A DNA stretch of 45,661 bases, taken from assembly GCA_946803715.1 (NCBI GenBank), contig CAMPET010000320.1, positions 1,026 through 46,686 of the forward strand, read 5' to 3'. Made by a program: the position numbers and the translations under genes. Below are positions 1 through 13,309 of this stretch, piece by piece; the first letter of the stretch is position 1; each line of letters opens with the position of its first letter. Under the pieces are notes generated by a model. That model ran no database searches, had not been told where the DNA came from, and saw only the letters and a program-made list of their open reading frames with translations. This DNA is from Beroe ovata (taxonomy: Eukaryota; Ctenophora; Nuda; Beroida; Beroidae).

Positions 1-100
1 CCACTCCCTAGTTCCCACTCCCTAGTTGCCACTCCCAAGTTGCCACTCCCAAGTTCTCACTCCCTAGTTCCCACTCCCAAGATCCCACTCCCTAATTCCC
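1..100. repeat. degenerate pyrimidine-rich tandem repeat (CCACTCCCTAGTT-like)
   Basis: About seven imperfect copies of a 13-14 base unit (CCACTCCC followed by TAGTT or AAGTT) fill the left edge. They lie in the intron just upstream of the first visible exchanger exon and merge into its polypyrimidine tract before the acceptor AG at 112-113. The ORF that starts here is a product of the repeat reading into the exon. Confidence 0.85.
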
Positions 101-113
101 TCTATTCTCGCAG

Positions 114-3100
114 AGCTGTCATGTGGTTGTATTGCCAGACGGGACTTGAGGAGGGATTGAAAGATCAATTCATTTTCTTTGAGTGTCTGCTCTTCGGTTC
201 CCTCATCTCAGCCACTGATCCAGGTATTTCCTGTCCCATGTCTTTTTCTGTCCATTTTCATGTCCAGATAGGGCGAGCAGAAATGTATTATTATTACAGC
301 TACAGCTACAGCTATAACATTGTAATTTGATATACCTACACACACACACACACAATCCTACCACATACAGACATTATACATTGTTCATAGTACATCACTT
401 CAGACAATGAAGCATATATAGTGAGGCTGAGTTGGAAATGTATCACCGTAAATTTCTTGGAAAATGTTTCTTCGTCTACACTTATGTTCGCAATAGTCCG
501 ATTAAAATCTCTGAGATAGAGTCGGAAAACTAGTCATAAGGTCACAACATCACGTCCAAAGTATCTACAAGGTTTCTTTGCCATGCGATAGAAACTGCCA
601 TTCAATAATGCGAACATATTCCCACACACATCTATCATCTTACCAAGCGCATGTCCATAGCAATATCATGCATTATCGAGCACTTAACAACTCCTGCACA
701 GAACCAGAGAACCCCTGTACATAACTGCTCGATTGTTTTGACACCTGGAGCAGAATATACATTATCATGAGCCCTAGCTCGGAACTTGAAAGTGGCAAAT
801 TTGAATCTGATTTGGAATATTGCGCGGGCGCGATAAAATTTCCATAGAAAGCTTTGCGCAAACCCAGATGGTTTATTCCGCGCGCACGCCAGGTTTTCAA
901 CGCGCGATTATAGAATTCAGGCAATATTCCCTCTGTTTTTGATCAAATATTTCTGTTTTCACCCTCTGATCCCCATTTTCTGCTCATCATTATCTGCTAA
1001 TCCTCTTCTTTCAGTGACCGTGTTAGCGATATTTGCTGAGCTGAATGTAGATGTGGATCTTTACGCTTTGATTTTCGGGGAATCAGTTATGAACGACGCT
1101 GTGGCTATTGTGTTGTTTGAGTAAGTTAATTCACTCTCAAATCCTGACGATTTATCCCTTCATTGTCATAAAGTTCAATCTATGTTACCAGTGATTCGTA
1201 TAGTTTTTGAACCTTCTTCTTGTTCATTGACATGTTCTTGAATTTAGGTCAGTTCTCATATACGCCCCGTATAAAAATGCCCGGTTCAGCGCTGTCGGAT
1301 TCCTCTACTGCGTCGGGCAATTCTGTTTGACGTTCTTCGGTTCCTTCGGAATCGGTACTTTAGTCGGTAAGCTGAGGGTTATTCGTCGGGAAACTGGTGA
1401 CATGAGTCGTGAGATTGTTGACACAGGACTGTTAACAAATGAATGTTAACACATTTCAGGGCTCACAACAGCTATGATAACAAAGTTAACTCGTCTCTGT
1501 GACTATCCTGTTCTAGAAACGTCGCTCTTCTTCCTTATGAGTTATTCATCATTCCTCTTATCTGAAGCAGCTGGTTTCACGGGTAATAGTTTGGATGAAG
1601 GAATAGGATATTCCGAAAAAGTAAAATATATTTTCAATTTCTAGCACTCACATCAACCCATAACACAGGTATTGTGGGTATTCTGTTCTGTGCCATAACA
1701 CAAGCTCACTACACGTCCCGTAATTTATCCGAGGATTCGAAAAAACGGGTTTTCGAACTTTTCGAGACGCTCAACTTCCTTGCCGAGAATTTTGTGTTTT
1801 CTTACATCGGACTATTTCTCTTCACTTACGATGGTCATATATGGAGGCCAGGGTTCATCGTGTGCTCATTCTTAGCCATAGGTGAGTGGTTTCTCTCATC
1901 AGATCTCGCAAAAATGGGACTATCTAACTCGAAACCAATTCTTATCCACCACTCGCAGGTGTAGCACGGATGTTCAACGTTTTTCCACTCGCAGCTATCC
2001 TAAACATTGGTCTCCGAACCAAAATCCCCTGCAAGTTCCAGCTAATGATGTGGTGGGCAGGTGAGTGAGAAAATGGCCAAATATGGTATTGAATTCAACC
2101 GTCATCTTCCATATATGGGCATGTTGGATGACGTTACCATGCCTATGCAGGTCTGCGCGGCGCAATCGCGTTTGCGTTGGCTGCTGAATACTCAGAGGGT
2201 GATGCGCGCCGGATTATTCTCACAACGACACTGGTCATAGTGCTGGCTACTGTGCTTATTAACGGGAGTTTGACAACGGGTGTCCTGGAACTACTGAGGA
2301 TAAGGTGAAATATTGCAAGAGGAGGGAGCATGATTCACCCCCTTGATGATTGGAAATAAGGATGTTCAATCCTTGATCGAAGGAATTTATGACCTTTATA
2401 TATTCTTGCAAGTTGAGATTGTTTTCAGGGTTGGAATAGTTGAGGATGAGGAAACAGATAACATAATAAACCAACTAGCTAAGAAGAGCATTAGAGATGA
2501 GGACCTCCACCGATTACAAGAGCAGACAGGTTGACACCAGTGTTGACACCATTTTGTGCTGACACCAAACACCACTCCCCTCTTGGTGCCACTTTACACT
2601 GACACCACTTTATCCCTGACACCACTCACAATCTTGACACCATTTTGTTAGGTTTGGGTGAAATGGGTTGGAGATTCCTCAAGACAGACTATTCCTACCT
2701 TGTACCACTTTTCACCATAGAGGGACAGTCAACTTCAGAGGTTTGGAGAGAAAATCCGGACACAATTCTTCATTAATCCGAGAATCTATCACCCTGATGG
2801 TTGAGATCTCTGGATTTCATTTCTCTCCCTGCGCAGGCGTTCCCATGGTGTGGGATAATGGGACGATGGCTGACATCAGACAGACACGCAGACAGACAGG
2901 AAAGCATCGCTGATGACGATGTGTCCATCCTAGAGGATAATTTCAATCGAGGTGAGTGTTGATTAAAGGTGGAAAGTTTTCATTTATCATGATCTCCAGT
3001 AAAAATGAGAGCAGAATGCAGATTGCAGATGTAGCAATCATCACACCGCCAATAATTGCCAATAATGATCATCAATCAGGCAACCAATATACAATTTTGA

Positions 3101-3396
3101 GGGATCAATGAAACGACTAGGGGTGAGGGTGAAGCATGATTCTATGATCTAAAACGGGGGACTCTTTCATCTTAAGATCTAATCTTTGACTTTCACTTGA
3201 TCAGGATCACATTAAATCGAATTCTTGAAGTTGAAGCACGTCAAATTTTCATGAAGCCCCTCTGCTTCATTAGTATTATCTGTGAAAAGTAAACCCTTCA
3301 GATACGGAGGCAATTCTCCCGCCATCGGCAAGAAACCCGGGTATTCAGTCCAGCTCGACCGACCATAACGACATATCCATGGATCCTATTGATTGA
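114..3396 (+). CDS. SLC9A6/7/9-like: endosomal Na+/H+ exchanger, NHE6/7/9 type (3' part, 5' truncated by window)
   Basis: Eleven exons join in phase: 114-223, 1015-1120, 1248-1366, 1460-1582, 1669-1881, 1959-2060, 2151-2304, 2429-2529, 2652-2740, 2837-2951 and 3302-3396 (stop TGA 3394-3396), giving about 441 C-terminal residues. Seen in order: [13 protein letters not shown], then [20 protein letters not shown] with [15 protein letters not shown] (the Asn-Asp pair of the transport core), then [28 protein letters not shown] and [11 protein letters not shown]. The AENFVFSY form, rather than the SET form of plasma-membrane NHEs, points to the organellar NHE6/7/9 branch. This family exchanges luminal H+ for Na+ or K+ in endosomes and the trans-Golgi network. 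The cytosolic tail is short and Asp/Ser-rich, ending in [11 protein letters not shown]. The N-terminal membrane segments should lie left of the window. The last two exons rest on splice phase rather than conservation and are the least certain. Confidence 0.93.
224..1014 (+). other. exchanger intron, no gene seen
   Basis: This 791-base intron starts GTATTT and ends TTTCAG. It holds short simple repeats (TACAGC around 296-312 and CA around 339-353) and a GC-rich stretch near 820-905. No coding exon could be supported in it. Confidence 0.8.
2530..2651 (+). repeat. TGACACCA minisatellite in exchanger intron
   Basis: This whole short intron consists of variants of TTGACACCA / CTGACACCACTTTA, with about seven occurrences of the GACACC core. 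The same core, with the same CACTTTA...CTGACACCA spacing, forms the repeat in a TRPM2 intron at 19102-19272 (there on the opposite strand). Confidence 0.85.
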
Positions 3397-5130
3397 ATTG
3401 GCTTGTTTGTTATATAACAGTTCTATAGGGTGTGTAATTGAAATCATGGGTGAGGTTTAGGACTTGATTTTTAGTCAGATTGCGTGCTTTTTTGCAGCTG
3501 TAATAGTTCACATGGTAGTGGTGTGGTATCGCTAGAATTAGCAGTTGTTTTGGAGTGCTGTTTAGACTCATTGCCGGTGTACATCGGCTACATGGTTCAT
3601 CTTACGTGTTATGATCTAAATTTCATTGTGACGTAATCCGTGTTAAACACTCCGCAAGTGCTCATTTTTGTAGATGATTGTGAATAAAAATGCACCAAAT
3701 TTAATTGGATTAGGTGCTTGAACCTGATGTGTGATAGTGCAGTGATTAATTTTAACTCCAACAGGCCCAACGATCAAGGTTTAAAATCATGATTTATTGT
3801 GAAGATTGTGCAGATGATCTTTGCTATGATTAACCATAATGTGAGTCAATAAAGTGTAATTGCGAACAAGTACTCAACAAGATCAAGAACACGGACTTGC
3901 GACCTACACTTGGCAATTGTAGTAGCTATTGTCGAACTTTATTGTCAGATTTCATCTGACCTTGCTGCTTGCCGCCTTGCCGGATGTTATCTGTCCTCTG
4001 AGTCTGTTCATTGTTCAATGTTCATGTTTCTCGTGCGCCGGTGCGGCAATGTGGCAATGTGGCATTGCAACCGCAATCCGGCATCGGCCTTCGAAGGCTG
4101 GGTAGTGCAGTGGGCCAGCTTGCATTGTCAGATGTTACCTGACCTGTTCCTCGCGCGCGCCTTCATCGAAGGCCGAAAGGTGCGCGCTTGCCGGATGTTA
4201 TCTGTCCACTGTTTCTTGCGCGCGGCGCGCCTTCATCGAAGGCCGAAACATGAAGGCGCGCAAGAAACAGTGGACAGATAACATCCGGCAAGTGCGCGCG
4301 AGAAACAGAGTGCAGAGGTCAGCTTCAGATGAAATTTGACAAGGCCAAGGCCAAGCGCCGTCGCCGGATTGCGGATGTTCATGTTCATGTTAGTTGCATT
4401 GTCATGGTCATGTCTTATGTAAGATCATGTAAGTTGGCGCCACGCCGCTCGCGCGGCGCCTCTTTCTCAATTCAATTAAGATCTCATGACATCAGACATG
4501 AGAGTTCGATTCATGTATGATGCAGATATTGTTCTTGCGCTGCGTGATCAAATATTCCGCGCGCGCGCCGCGCTACGAGTAAAATAAGGGCGCGCCGTGC
4601 AGTACGCGACATGTTCACAGTACAGATCTGAGCTCACATGGACGGCGCGGCGGACGCGTGGAGAATTATGTGAACAGCGCAAGCGCGCGGCGTACAGTCG
4701 ACTCGATCCAACATCGCGCGCCGCGCAGTCGCATTTTAATTTTTAGAGGACACACTTGCGTCACGATGAAATTGAACGACTCAGTTAACCCAAACTCAGG
4801 CCGCAGCGCAAATTCGATATCACAATATTACACACTATAAGTAAGAAAATTGGCTTTATTGCAACTGAACATTTGAGTTGATCCTCTATCTAAAGTACTC
4901 TCGTCTCTTCTCTTCTGTCCATTGCAGGGCTGCTCCCCATCCTTTCTAGCATGAGCAATGAAGGCTATTTGTCATTAGAATCAGCATATTTGTGGGTGTT
5001 GGCCATTCTGATATTGTTGATAGATTGTATTTGACAAGCACCATAACTGTTAGATCTGATATTTTTACTATTAAACTAGTATTACTCTTCAAATTAGATT
5101 CTGCTCTATAAATCATTATTCCACATAAGC
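3397..5130. other. intergenic region, exchanger to PSMC3
   Basis: No exon could be supported. The left part is AT-rich, while 4030-4740 is unusually rich in GCGCGC runs and inverted repeats. The stretch upstream of 5131 should contain the PSMC3 promoter; no clear TATA box was recognised. Confidence 0.7.
4180..4296. repeat. long near-perfect inverted repeat (hairpin), GC-rich element
   Basis: The arm at about 4187-4223 (starting CTTGCCGGATG, ending TTGCGCGC) is the reverse complement of 4256-4292. The loop carries a second nested inversion, GCGCCTTCAT...ATGAAGGCGC. The left arm holds an extra seven-base GGCGCGC, so the fold has one bulge. The phrase CTTCATCGAAGGCCGAAA occurs twice nearby and recurs in modified form at 45330-45370, so this is a dispersed element. 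It has no coding capacity. Confidence 0.85.
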
Positions 5131-5729
5131 ATGGCACAAGTGAAAGCTAGTGTGGTTAAAGATGGAACATCCTCTGATAAGTCCATTTGGCAAGAAGGTG
5201 AAGATGCTCTTGATGAAGAGGTAGACCTGTTTCCAAGATATTTTGTAAACTATTCCATTCAGATTGTATTGCCTAAGAAGTCAGATTGTTTGAAATAATG
5301 ATAAATTTCAGGTTTTAAGAATGAGTGTAGATGAACTGTCGAGTAGAACTAGACTCCTTGAAAGTGACATAAAGATCATGAAAAGTGAAGTGATGAGAAT
5401 TGGTCATGAACAGCAAGCCATGAAAGAAAAAATCAAGGAAAATGCTGAGAAGATCAAAGTCAACAAAACCTTGCCCTATCTTGTATCCAATGTTATTGAA
5501 ATTCTTGATGTTGATCCACAAGTATGTGACTCTCACACTCAAAAAAGTTGATGTAATCCATTGAATGTGCCCTTTGCAAATTCTATTACTTGACCACTTG
5601 TTACAGCTATGTTTCGGTATTTTAGTTTTCGTGGCACAGCTGTGCATTCCAATAGGTTGATGTGCCACTATAATATACAAGTTCCATTTATCATCATTAT
5701 TAATTCAAAATTATCAATTTTCCTCCCAN
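5083..5729 (+). repeat. duplicated PSMC3 5' block, copy 1
   Basis: This block holds exon 1 (5131-5220) and exon 2 (5312-5521) of PSMC3 with flanking introns. It is repeated almost identically at about 5770-6403. Both copies are intact and would encode the same first 100 residues. Copy 1 ends at a single N (5730), which suggests an assembly join. The model below uses copy 2 because it is contiguous with exon 3. Confidence 0.85.
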
Positions 5730-5817
5730 TGTGCCACTATAATATAAAAGTTTAAATTATTATTATTATTACTCTTCAAATTATATTCTGCTCTATAAAT
5801 CATTATTTCACATAAGC

Positions 5818-8399
<2,582 letters not shown>

Positions 8400-8923
8400 T
8401 AACGGTTGCCAAGGTGGTTGCTATGGTTGTCATGGTGGTTGCTATGGTTGTCATGGTGGTTGCTACTCGCTATGGTTGTTTGTAATGGTGATCATAGTGG
8501 TTAACAGACTGATGCTTTTTCTGATATAATATGGACCTCTTGGTGTCATTTCCTATTTAACGGGCCTATATTTGTACTGAAATCACAAAGTTCTATTTCG
8601 CAAGAGTCCACGCAAATTTTTCCCTTATAGTTTGACCGCTGGCGGTAACGTCAAACTCAGTGATGACACGTTCAAAACAAGCCGTGGCCCGTGGTGCAAA
8701 TGTAAATATGAAATCCGATAAATATATTTGTTTACCTGCGGAGTATTCTCTCTCTTTTGGCTCCTACTGCAGTGTTTTTTGACGAAGAATCCGAATCCGA
8801 AGGAAATTCTTAGCTCTCTTATTAGAAAATGAGAGAAAATTCAAATCTCTTCTCAGATTCAGAATCTTAGCCCATTTTTAACGAATACATGGCACCAGCT
8901 GACCTCACACTTACTTTAGCACG
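8400..8923. other. PSMC3 to RRP8 intergenic region
   Basis: Immediately after the PSMC3 stop there are several GGTTGCTATGG / GGTTGTCATGG units (8401-8480), variants of the X-box-like repeat described elsewhere. The remainder should hold the PSMC3 3' end and RRP8 promoter. A short match to the 546-bp repeat family (TTTTTTGACGAAGAATCCGA, near 8776) is present. No gene seen. Confidence 0.65.
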
Positions 8924-11900
8924 ATGTTTGAAGAGAATGATGACTGGGATGAAATTGACCTCAATTCCTCGCTTGCGGAGGCTCTGTTAGAGAAACCAGT
9001 CGCAACTCCGACCCAGGGCAGGAAAAGTAGGAACAAGTACAGACCAGATGCCGTCAATGGTAAAAACACTCACATCAGCTGTCACAAGCTGTCATGAAAC
9101 ATTCTTTAATATGTGTGGCTGAACGGGAGCTATGATTTTCGCTGGTTTCCTTGGTTCGTATCAGTTTTCTTCTATCGCAGTAAAGAAGAGGCCCAAAACC
9201 AATTCGGCAAAGCCAGCAACAGCACCTACTGTTGAATCTGAAACTCCGATCCCTCTTGGAAAACGGAAGAAAACGTCAAAAGCAAACAAAGGTGAAAAAG
9301 AAAATGTATTATTTTGAAACGTCTTTACTATGGATTCTCGTAATTTATCTTGGAATTTCAAATTCCAAGATAAATTCCGAATTTGAAGCATCTTTATCAA
9401 ATACCAGGTCCGAAGACGAAGCAGCCTCGACAGAAACACCCGGGCTGCAATGTGATATTCGACGACATGAGTAACTGGGAGGGAGTGATAGCTGACCACG
9501 AGGCTGAAGACGAAGACGCAGGTGATCTTGCAAATTGTCAAGACGAAATGTTTCATTCTGATAGAATGAGGCAGATCTTTTCACCTCTGTGAACCTTTCT
9601 TTTCAGAAAACTTGGCTCAGTATTTCAGTACTGTAGCATCAGAGATTCTCAAGGAAAACCAGTCGGACAACACAGAAGCAGAAATTCAGCCGAAGAAAAA
9701 GAAGAAAAAAGGCGAGAAAAAGAAAGTGCAGTTTGCAACAACAGAGGTGAATTGCGGGGCGGTCACAAAATAAATTTTGCGCATATGTAAGGCGCGAATT
9801 GATTTTTTTCTTTTTTGCGCGCGGATTGATGAATTTTCTAAATTTCGTGCGCGCGCTGAAATATGTCCGGCGCGGCTTACATCATTGTACTTTACAAAGA
9901 AGTTGCGTGACGTCGTTACAAAGAGTGAAAAGTGGTGAATTTTGCTTGTTTCAGTCTCAGGATTTGAACGAGGGATCGGACGATGAATCAGAAATGGCAT
10001 CCGAGGCAACAACAACGTCCTCCTTACAGGTTTTGCCGGATGCCATCTTCTTTCTCGAATGATTTCTTTGTTTTTTATAGAGTTTCTGAGGTTTTCATAT
10101 TATATCGCCTTCAGAGCGCCAAGAACAAGATTTCCAACTTAAAGACGAAGCTGCAGAGGAAAATGGACGCTTCCCAGTTTCGATACATCAATGAGAAACT
10201 GTACACAACGTGAGTTTTCAACATCCGGAAATTAGGGTACCCGAGAAATTAGGGTACCCGGGAAATTAGGGTACCCGGGAAATTAGGGTACCCGGGACAG
10301 TGTTTTTGAGGCATTTTAACCGAGCAATTTCCACCTTTCATAGGACGGGCGATGAAGCAATGGAGTTATTCAAATCGAAGCCAGAACTGTTTGATGTATA
10401 CCACAGAGGATTTACTAACCAGGTAACACCAGAGTGAAAAGTGAACCACTTTGCTGTTCCCTGAGATGAATTATGAAACTCGAGATAGATAACACGTGTA
10501 ATAAAACGAATGTTTTCCAGGCGGAAAAATGGGAAGTCAATCCAGTTGATCGCATCATTGACTATATCAAATCTTGGTAAGATATTTAAGATGGCACTTC
10601 AGAAGCTCTCATCTTCGTCATAGCGACTATGTTGTCGTAGCAACTTATAATTGATTCTGTTGCTTCTGTTGCCATGACCTTATGTTGTCATAGCAACTGC
10701 TCTATAAAAGCAATTCTCGCAGTGGGAGCAGTCAGGTGATTGCTGATTTNACCCGGGCTGCAATGTGATATTCGACGACATGAGTAACTGGGAGGGAGTG
10801 ATAGCTGACCACGAAGCTGAAGACGAAGACGCAGGTGCAAATTGTTAAGACGAAATGTTTCATTCTGATAGAATGAGGCAGATCTTTTCACTTCTGTGAA
10901 CCTTTCTTTTCAGAAAACTTGGCTCAGTATTTCAGTACTGTTGCATCAGAGATTCTCAAGGAAAACCAGTCGGACAACACAGAAGCAGAAATTCAGCCGA
11001 AGAAAAAGAAGAAAAAAGGCGAGAAAAAGAAAGTGCAGTTTGCAACAACAGAGGTGAATTGCGGGGCGGTCACAAAATAAATTTTGCGCATATGTAAGGC
11101 GCGAATTGATTTTTTTCTTTTTTGCGCGCGGATTGATGAATTTTCTAAATTTCGTGCGCGCGCTGAAATATGTCCGGCGCGGCTTACATCATTGTACTTT
11201 ACAAAGAAGTTGCGTGACGTCGTTACAAAGAGTGAAAAGTGGTGAATTTTGCTTGTTTCAGTCTCAGGATTTGAACGAGGGATCGGACGATGAATCAGAA
11301 ATGGCATCCGAGGCAACAACAACGTCCTCCTTACAGGTTTTGCCGGATGCCATCTTCTTTCTCGAATGATTTCTTTGTTTTTTATAGAGTTTCTGAGGTT
11401 TTCATATTATATCGCCTTCAGAGCGCCAAGAACAAGATTTCCAACTTAAAGACGAAGCTGCAGAGGAAAATGGACGCTTCCCAGTTTCGATACATCAATG
11501 AGAAACTGTACACAACGTGAGTTTTCAACATCCGGAAATTAGGGTACCCGAGAAATTAGGGTACCCGGGAAATTAGGGTACCCGGGAAATTAGGGTACCC
11601 GGGACAGTGTTTTTGAGGCATTTTAACCGAGCAATTTCCACCTTTCATAGGACGGGCGATGAAGCAATGGAGTTATTCAAATCGAAGCCAGAACTGTTTG
11701 ATGTATACCACAGAGGATTTACTAACCAGGTAACACCAGAGTCAAGAGTGAACCACTTCGCTGTTCCCTGAGATGAATTATGAAATTCGAGATAGATAAC
11801 ACGTGTAATATAACGACTGTTTCCCAGGCGGAAAAATGGGAAGTCAATCCAGTTGATCGCATCATTGACTATATAAAATCTTGGTAAGACATTTAAGATG

Positions 11901-12907
11901 GCACTTCAGAAACTCTCATCTTCGTCATAGCGACAATGTTGTCGTAGCAACTTATAATTGATTCTGTTGCTTCTGTTGCCATGACCTTATGTTGTCATAG
12001 CAACTGCTCTATAAAAGCAATTCTCGCAGTGGGAGCAGTCAGGTGATTGCTGATTTCGGGTGTGGTGATGCTAAGATAGCTCGAACTCTGAGCTCCCATG
12101 CTGTCTTCAGTTTTGATCTAGTTCAGCATAATAGTCACGTTGTGGTAGCAAACTCTTCAAAAGTAAGTTTGTGGATTTTAGTGCATCTTGGGCGCAATTT
12201 GAGTTTAGCGTAGTGGAGAATGTCTCCTTTACTCCTTCATCAACTTATCCAGGTACCTCTGGGTGACAAAAGTGTGGATATATCGGTTTTCTGTCTCAGT
12301 CTGATGGGAACTGATTTCAAAGATTTCATCAGAGAGGGACGACGGGTCCTTAAATCCAAGTTTGTCGGAACACTTCGCTATTCATAGATTTTCCATCTTC
12401 TAATGGTCGACTGATGGAAAGTTTGCACGAAATCTAACTGTTTCTCATTTCTGTTCTCAATTTCTCAACTCTCCCCCCCCACCCGTCGCCAGAGGTAGGC
12501 TGGTAATAGCTGAGGTTATGTCACGGATCCCCAACAAGGAGGAATTGATCCACGGGATTGAGGAAATTGGATTCTCTCTTCTTCAACAGGTACAGAAGTA
12601 ACTGATTATACTGAGAGAAATTGCTTTTTTCACAAACCCCACGCACCATTCTTTGAATTCAATAGTGACCTTAGGTTGTCACTATTTAACCGTTATTTCT
12701 GCGTGGATTTGTTCAGTAAACACGTTTCTTCCAAGTATTTAATTCGAACTCTATCTTGGTGATGTGTGAGTTTACCTACTTTCAAACTTTCAGAGTGAGC
12801 CAAACAACTACTTCTTGGAACTGATCTTCAAGAAGACCAAACCGAAGGAAAATAAGGCTAAGTTTGAAAAGCTTTCACTGAAACCCTGCTCATACAAAAA
12901 GAGGTAG
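8924..12907 (+). CDS. RRP8: ribosomal RNA-processing protein 8 (SAM-dependent rRNA methyltransferase)
   Basis: Exons by one continuous path: 8924-9059, 9181-9291, 9408-9521, 9607-9746, 9955-10029, 10115-10209, 10344-10422, 10521-10576, then 12030-12162, 12253-12359, 12493-12589 and 12794-12907; total 418 residues against about 456 in human. RRP8 is a nucleolar enzyme of the m1A class acting on large-subunit rRNA, and in vertebrates it also takes part in rDNA silencing. The N-terminal half is acidic and Lys-rich with no fold visible, including a [11 protein letters not shown] stretch. The C-terminal methyltransferase domain shows [16 protein letters not shown], the SAM loop [33 protein letters not shown] and the end LKPCSYKKR. 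Exons 4-8 occur again at 10914-11053, 11262-11336, 11422-11516, 11651-11729 and 11828-11883. The window taken literally would repeat these domains, so the locus as assembled is broken; see the duplication entry. Confidence 0.95.
9342..9376. repeat. perfect 17-bp inverted repeat in RRP8 intron 2
   Basis: AATTTATCTTGGAATTT (9342-9358), one base, then its exact reverse complement (9360-9376). It lies 31 bases upstream of the exon 3 acceptor, close to where a branch point would be. It could be a tiny fold-back element; no function is known. Confidence 0.9.
9438..12056 (+). repeat. 1.3-kb direct duplication within RRP8, joined at a single N
   Basis: Copy 1 (9438-10749) and copy 2 (10751-about 12056) are about 99 percent alike, with scattered substitutions and small indels, for example six bases lost near 10835. 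Copy 1 breaks off inside exon 9 at the N (10750), and copy 2 starts inside exon 3. Both breakpoints are in exons and neither gives a sensible protein. Unmerged alleles overlapped end to end are the simplest reading. Confidence 0.88.
10222..10296 (+). repeat. 17-base tandem repeat AAATTAGGGTACCCGGG
   Basis: Four copies lie in RRP8 intron 6; the first has GAG in place of GGG at its end. The same array occurs at about 11535-11603 in the duplicate. Each unit contains the palindrome GGGTACCC. Confidence 0.9.
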
Positions 12908-13309
12908 AAGTTTTCTACCCGTTAGTTTAAAGTATAGTAATTTTCTCCAGCTTTGACTATCGGTTTTGATATTTGCCGCTGATTTCCCGATAAGTTATTT
13001 TTACGCAAGTTGGAATGTTAATTTAAGTTAAGCTCTATTTCTTATTAATCGAAAATAATATTTCATTTCGTTGAAAAAAAAGTTTAACAAAGATTAAATA
13101 AGTTAATGAAAGTTAAAGAAGTTGATAAGTTCGATCTCAACTCGTACTTTTCAGAAACGTACGAAATTAATCATTACTTTCAGATTGAAGATACAAAATT
13201 TGAATTTCTTCTGCATCAAAAACAAACGATATTCTCTGCGATTGATACCCGTCCGGCTTACAAACACCAACAACCAATTAGCTGACCAATGATATCCAAT
13301 TAGACCCAA
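12908..13309. other. intergenic region between convergent RRP8 and GT31 genes
   Basis: This AT-rich stretch follows the RRP8 stop and precedes the end of the minus-strand GT31 gene, so it should hold both 3' ends. No coding exon and no strong repeat seen. Confidence 0.7.

Noticed and set aside
3910-4281. 123-residue ORF over the GC-rich hairpin
   Set aside because: The second half is one arm of an inverted repeat; Cys/Arg-rich composition with no domain and no splice context.
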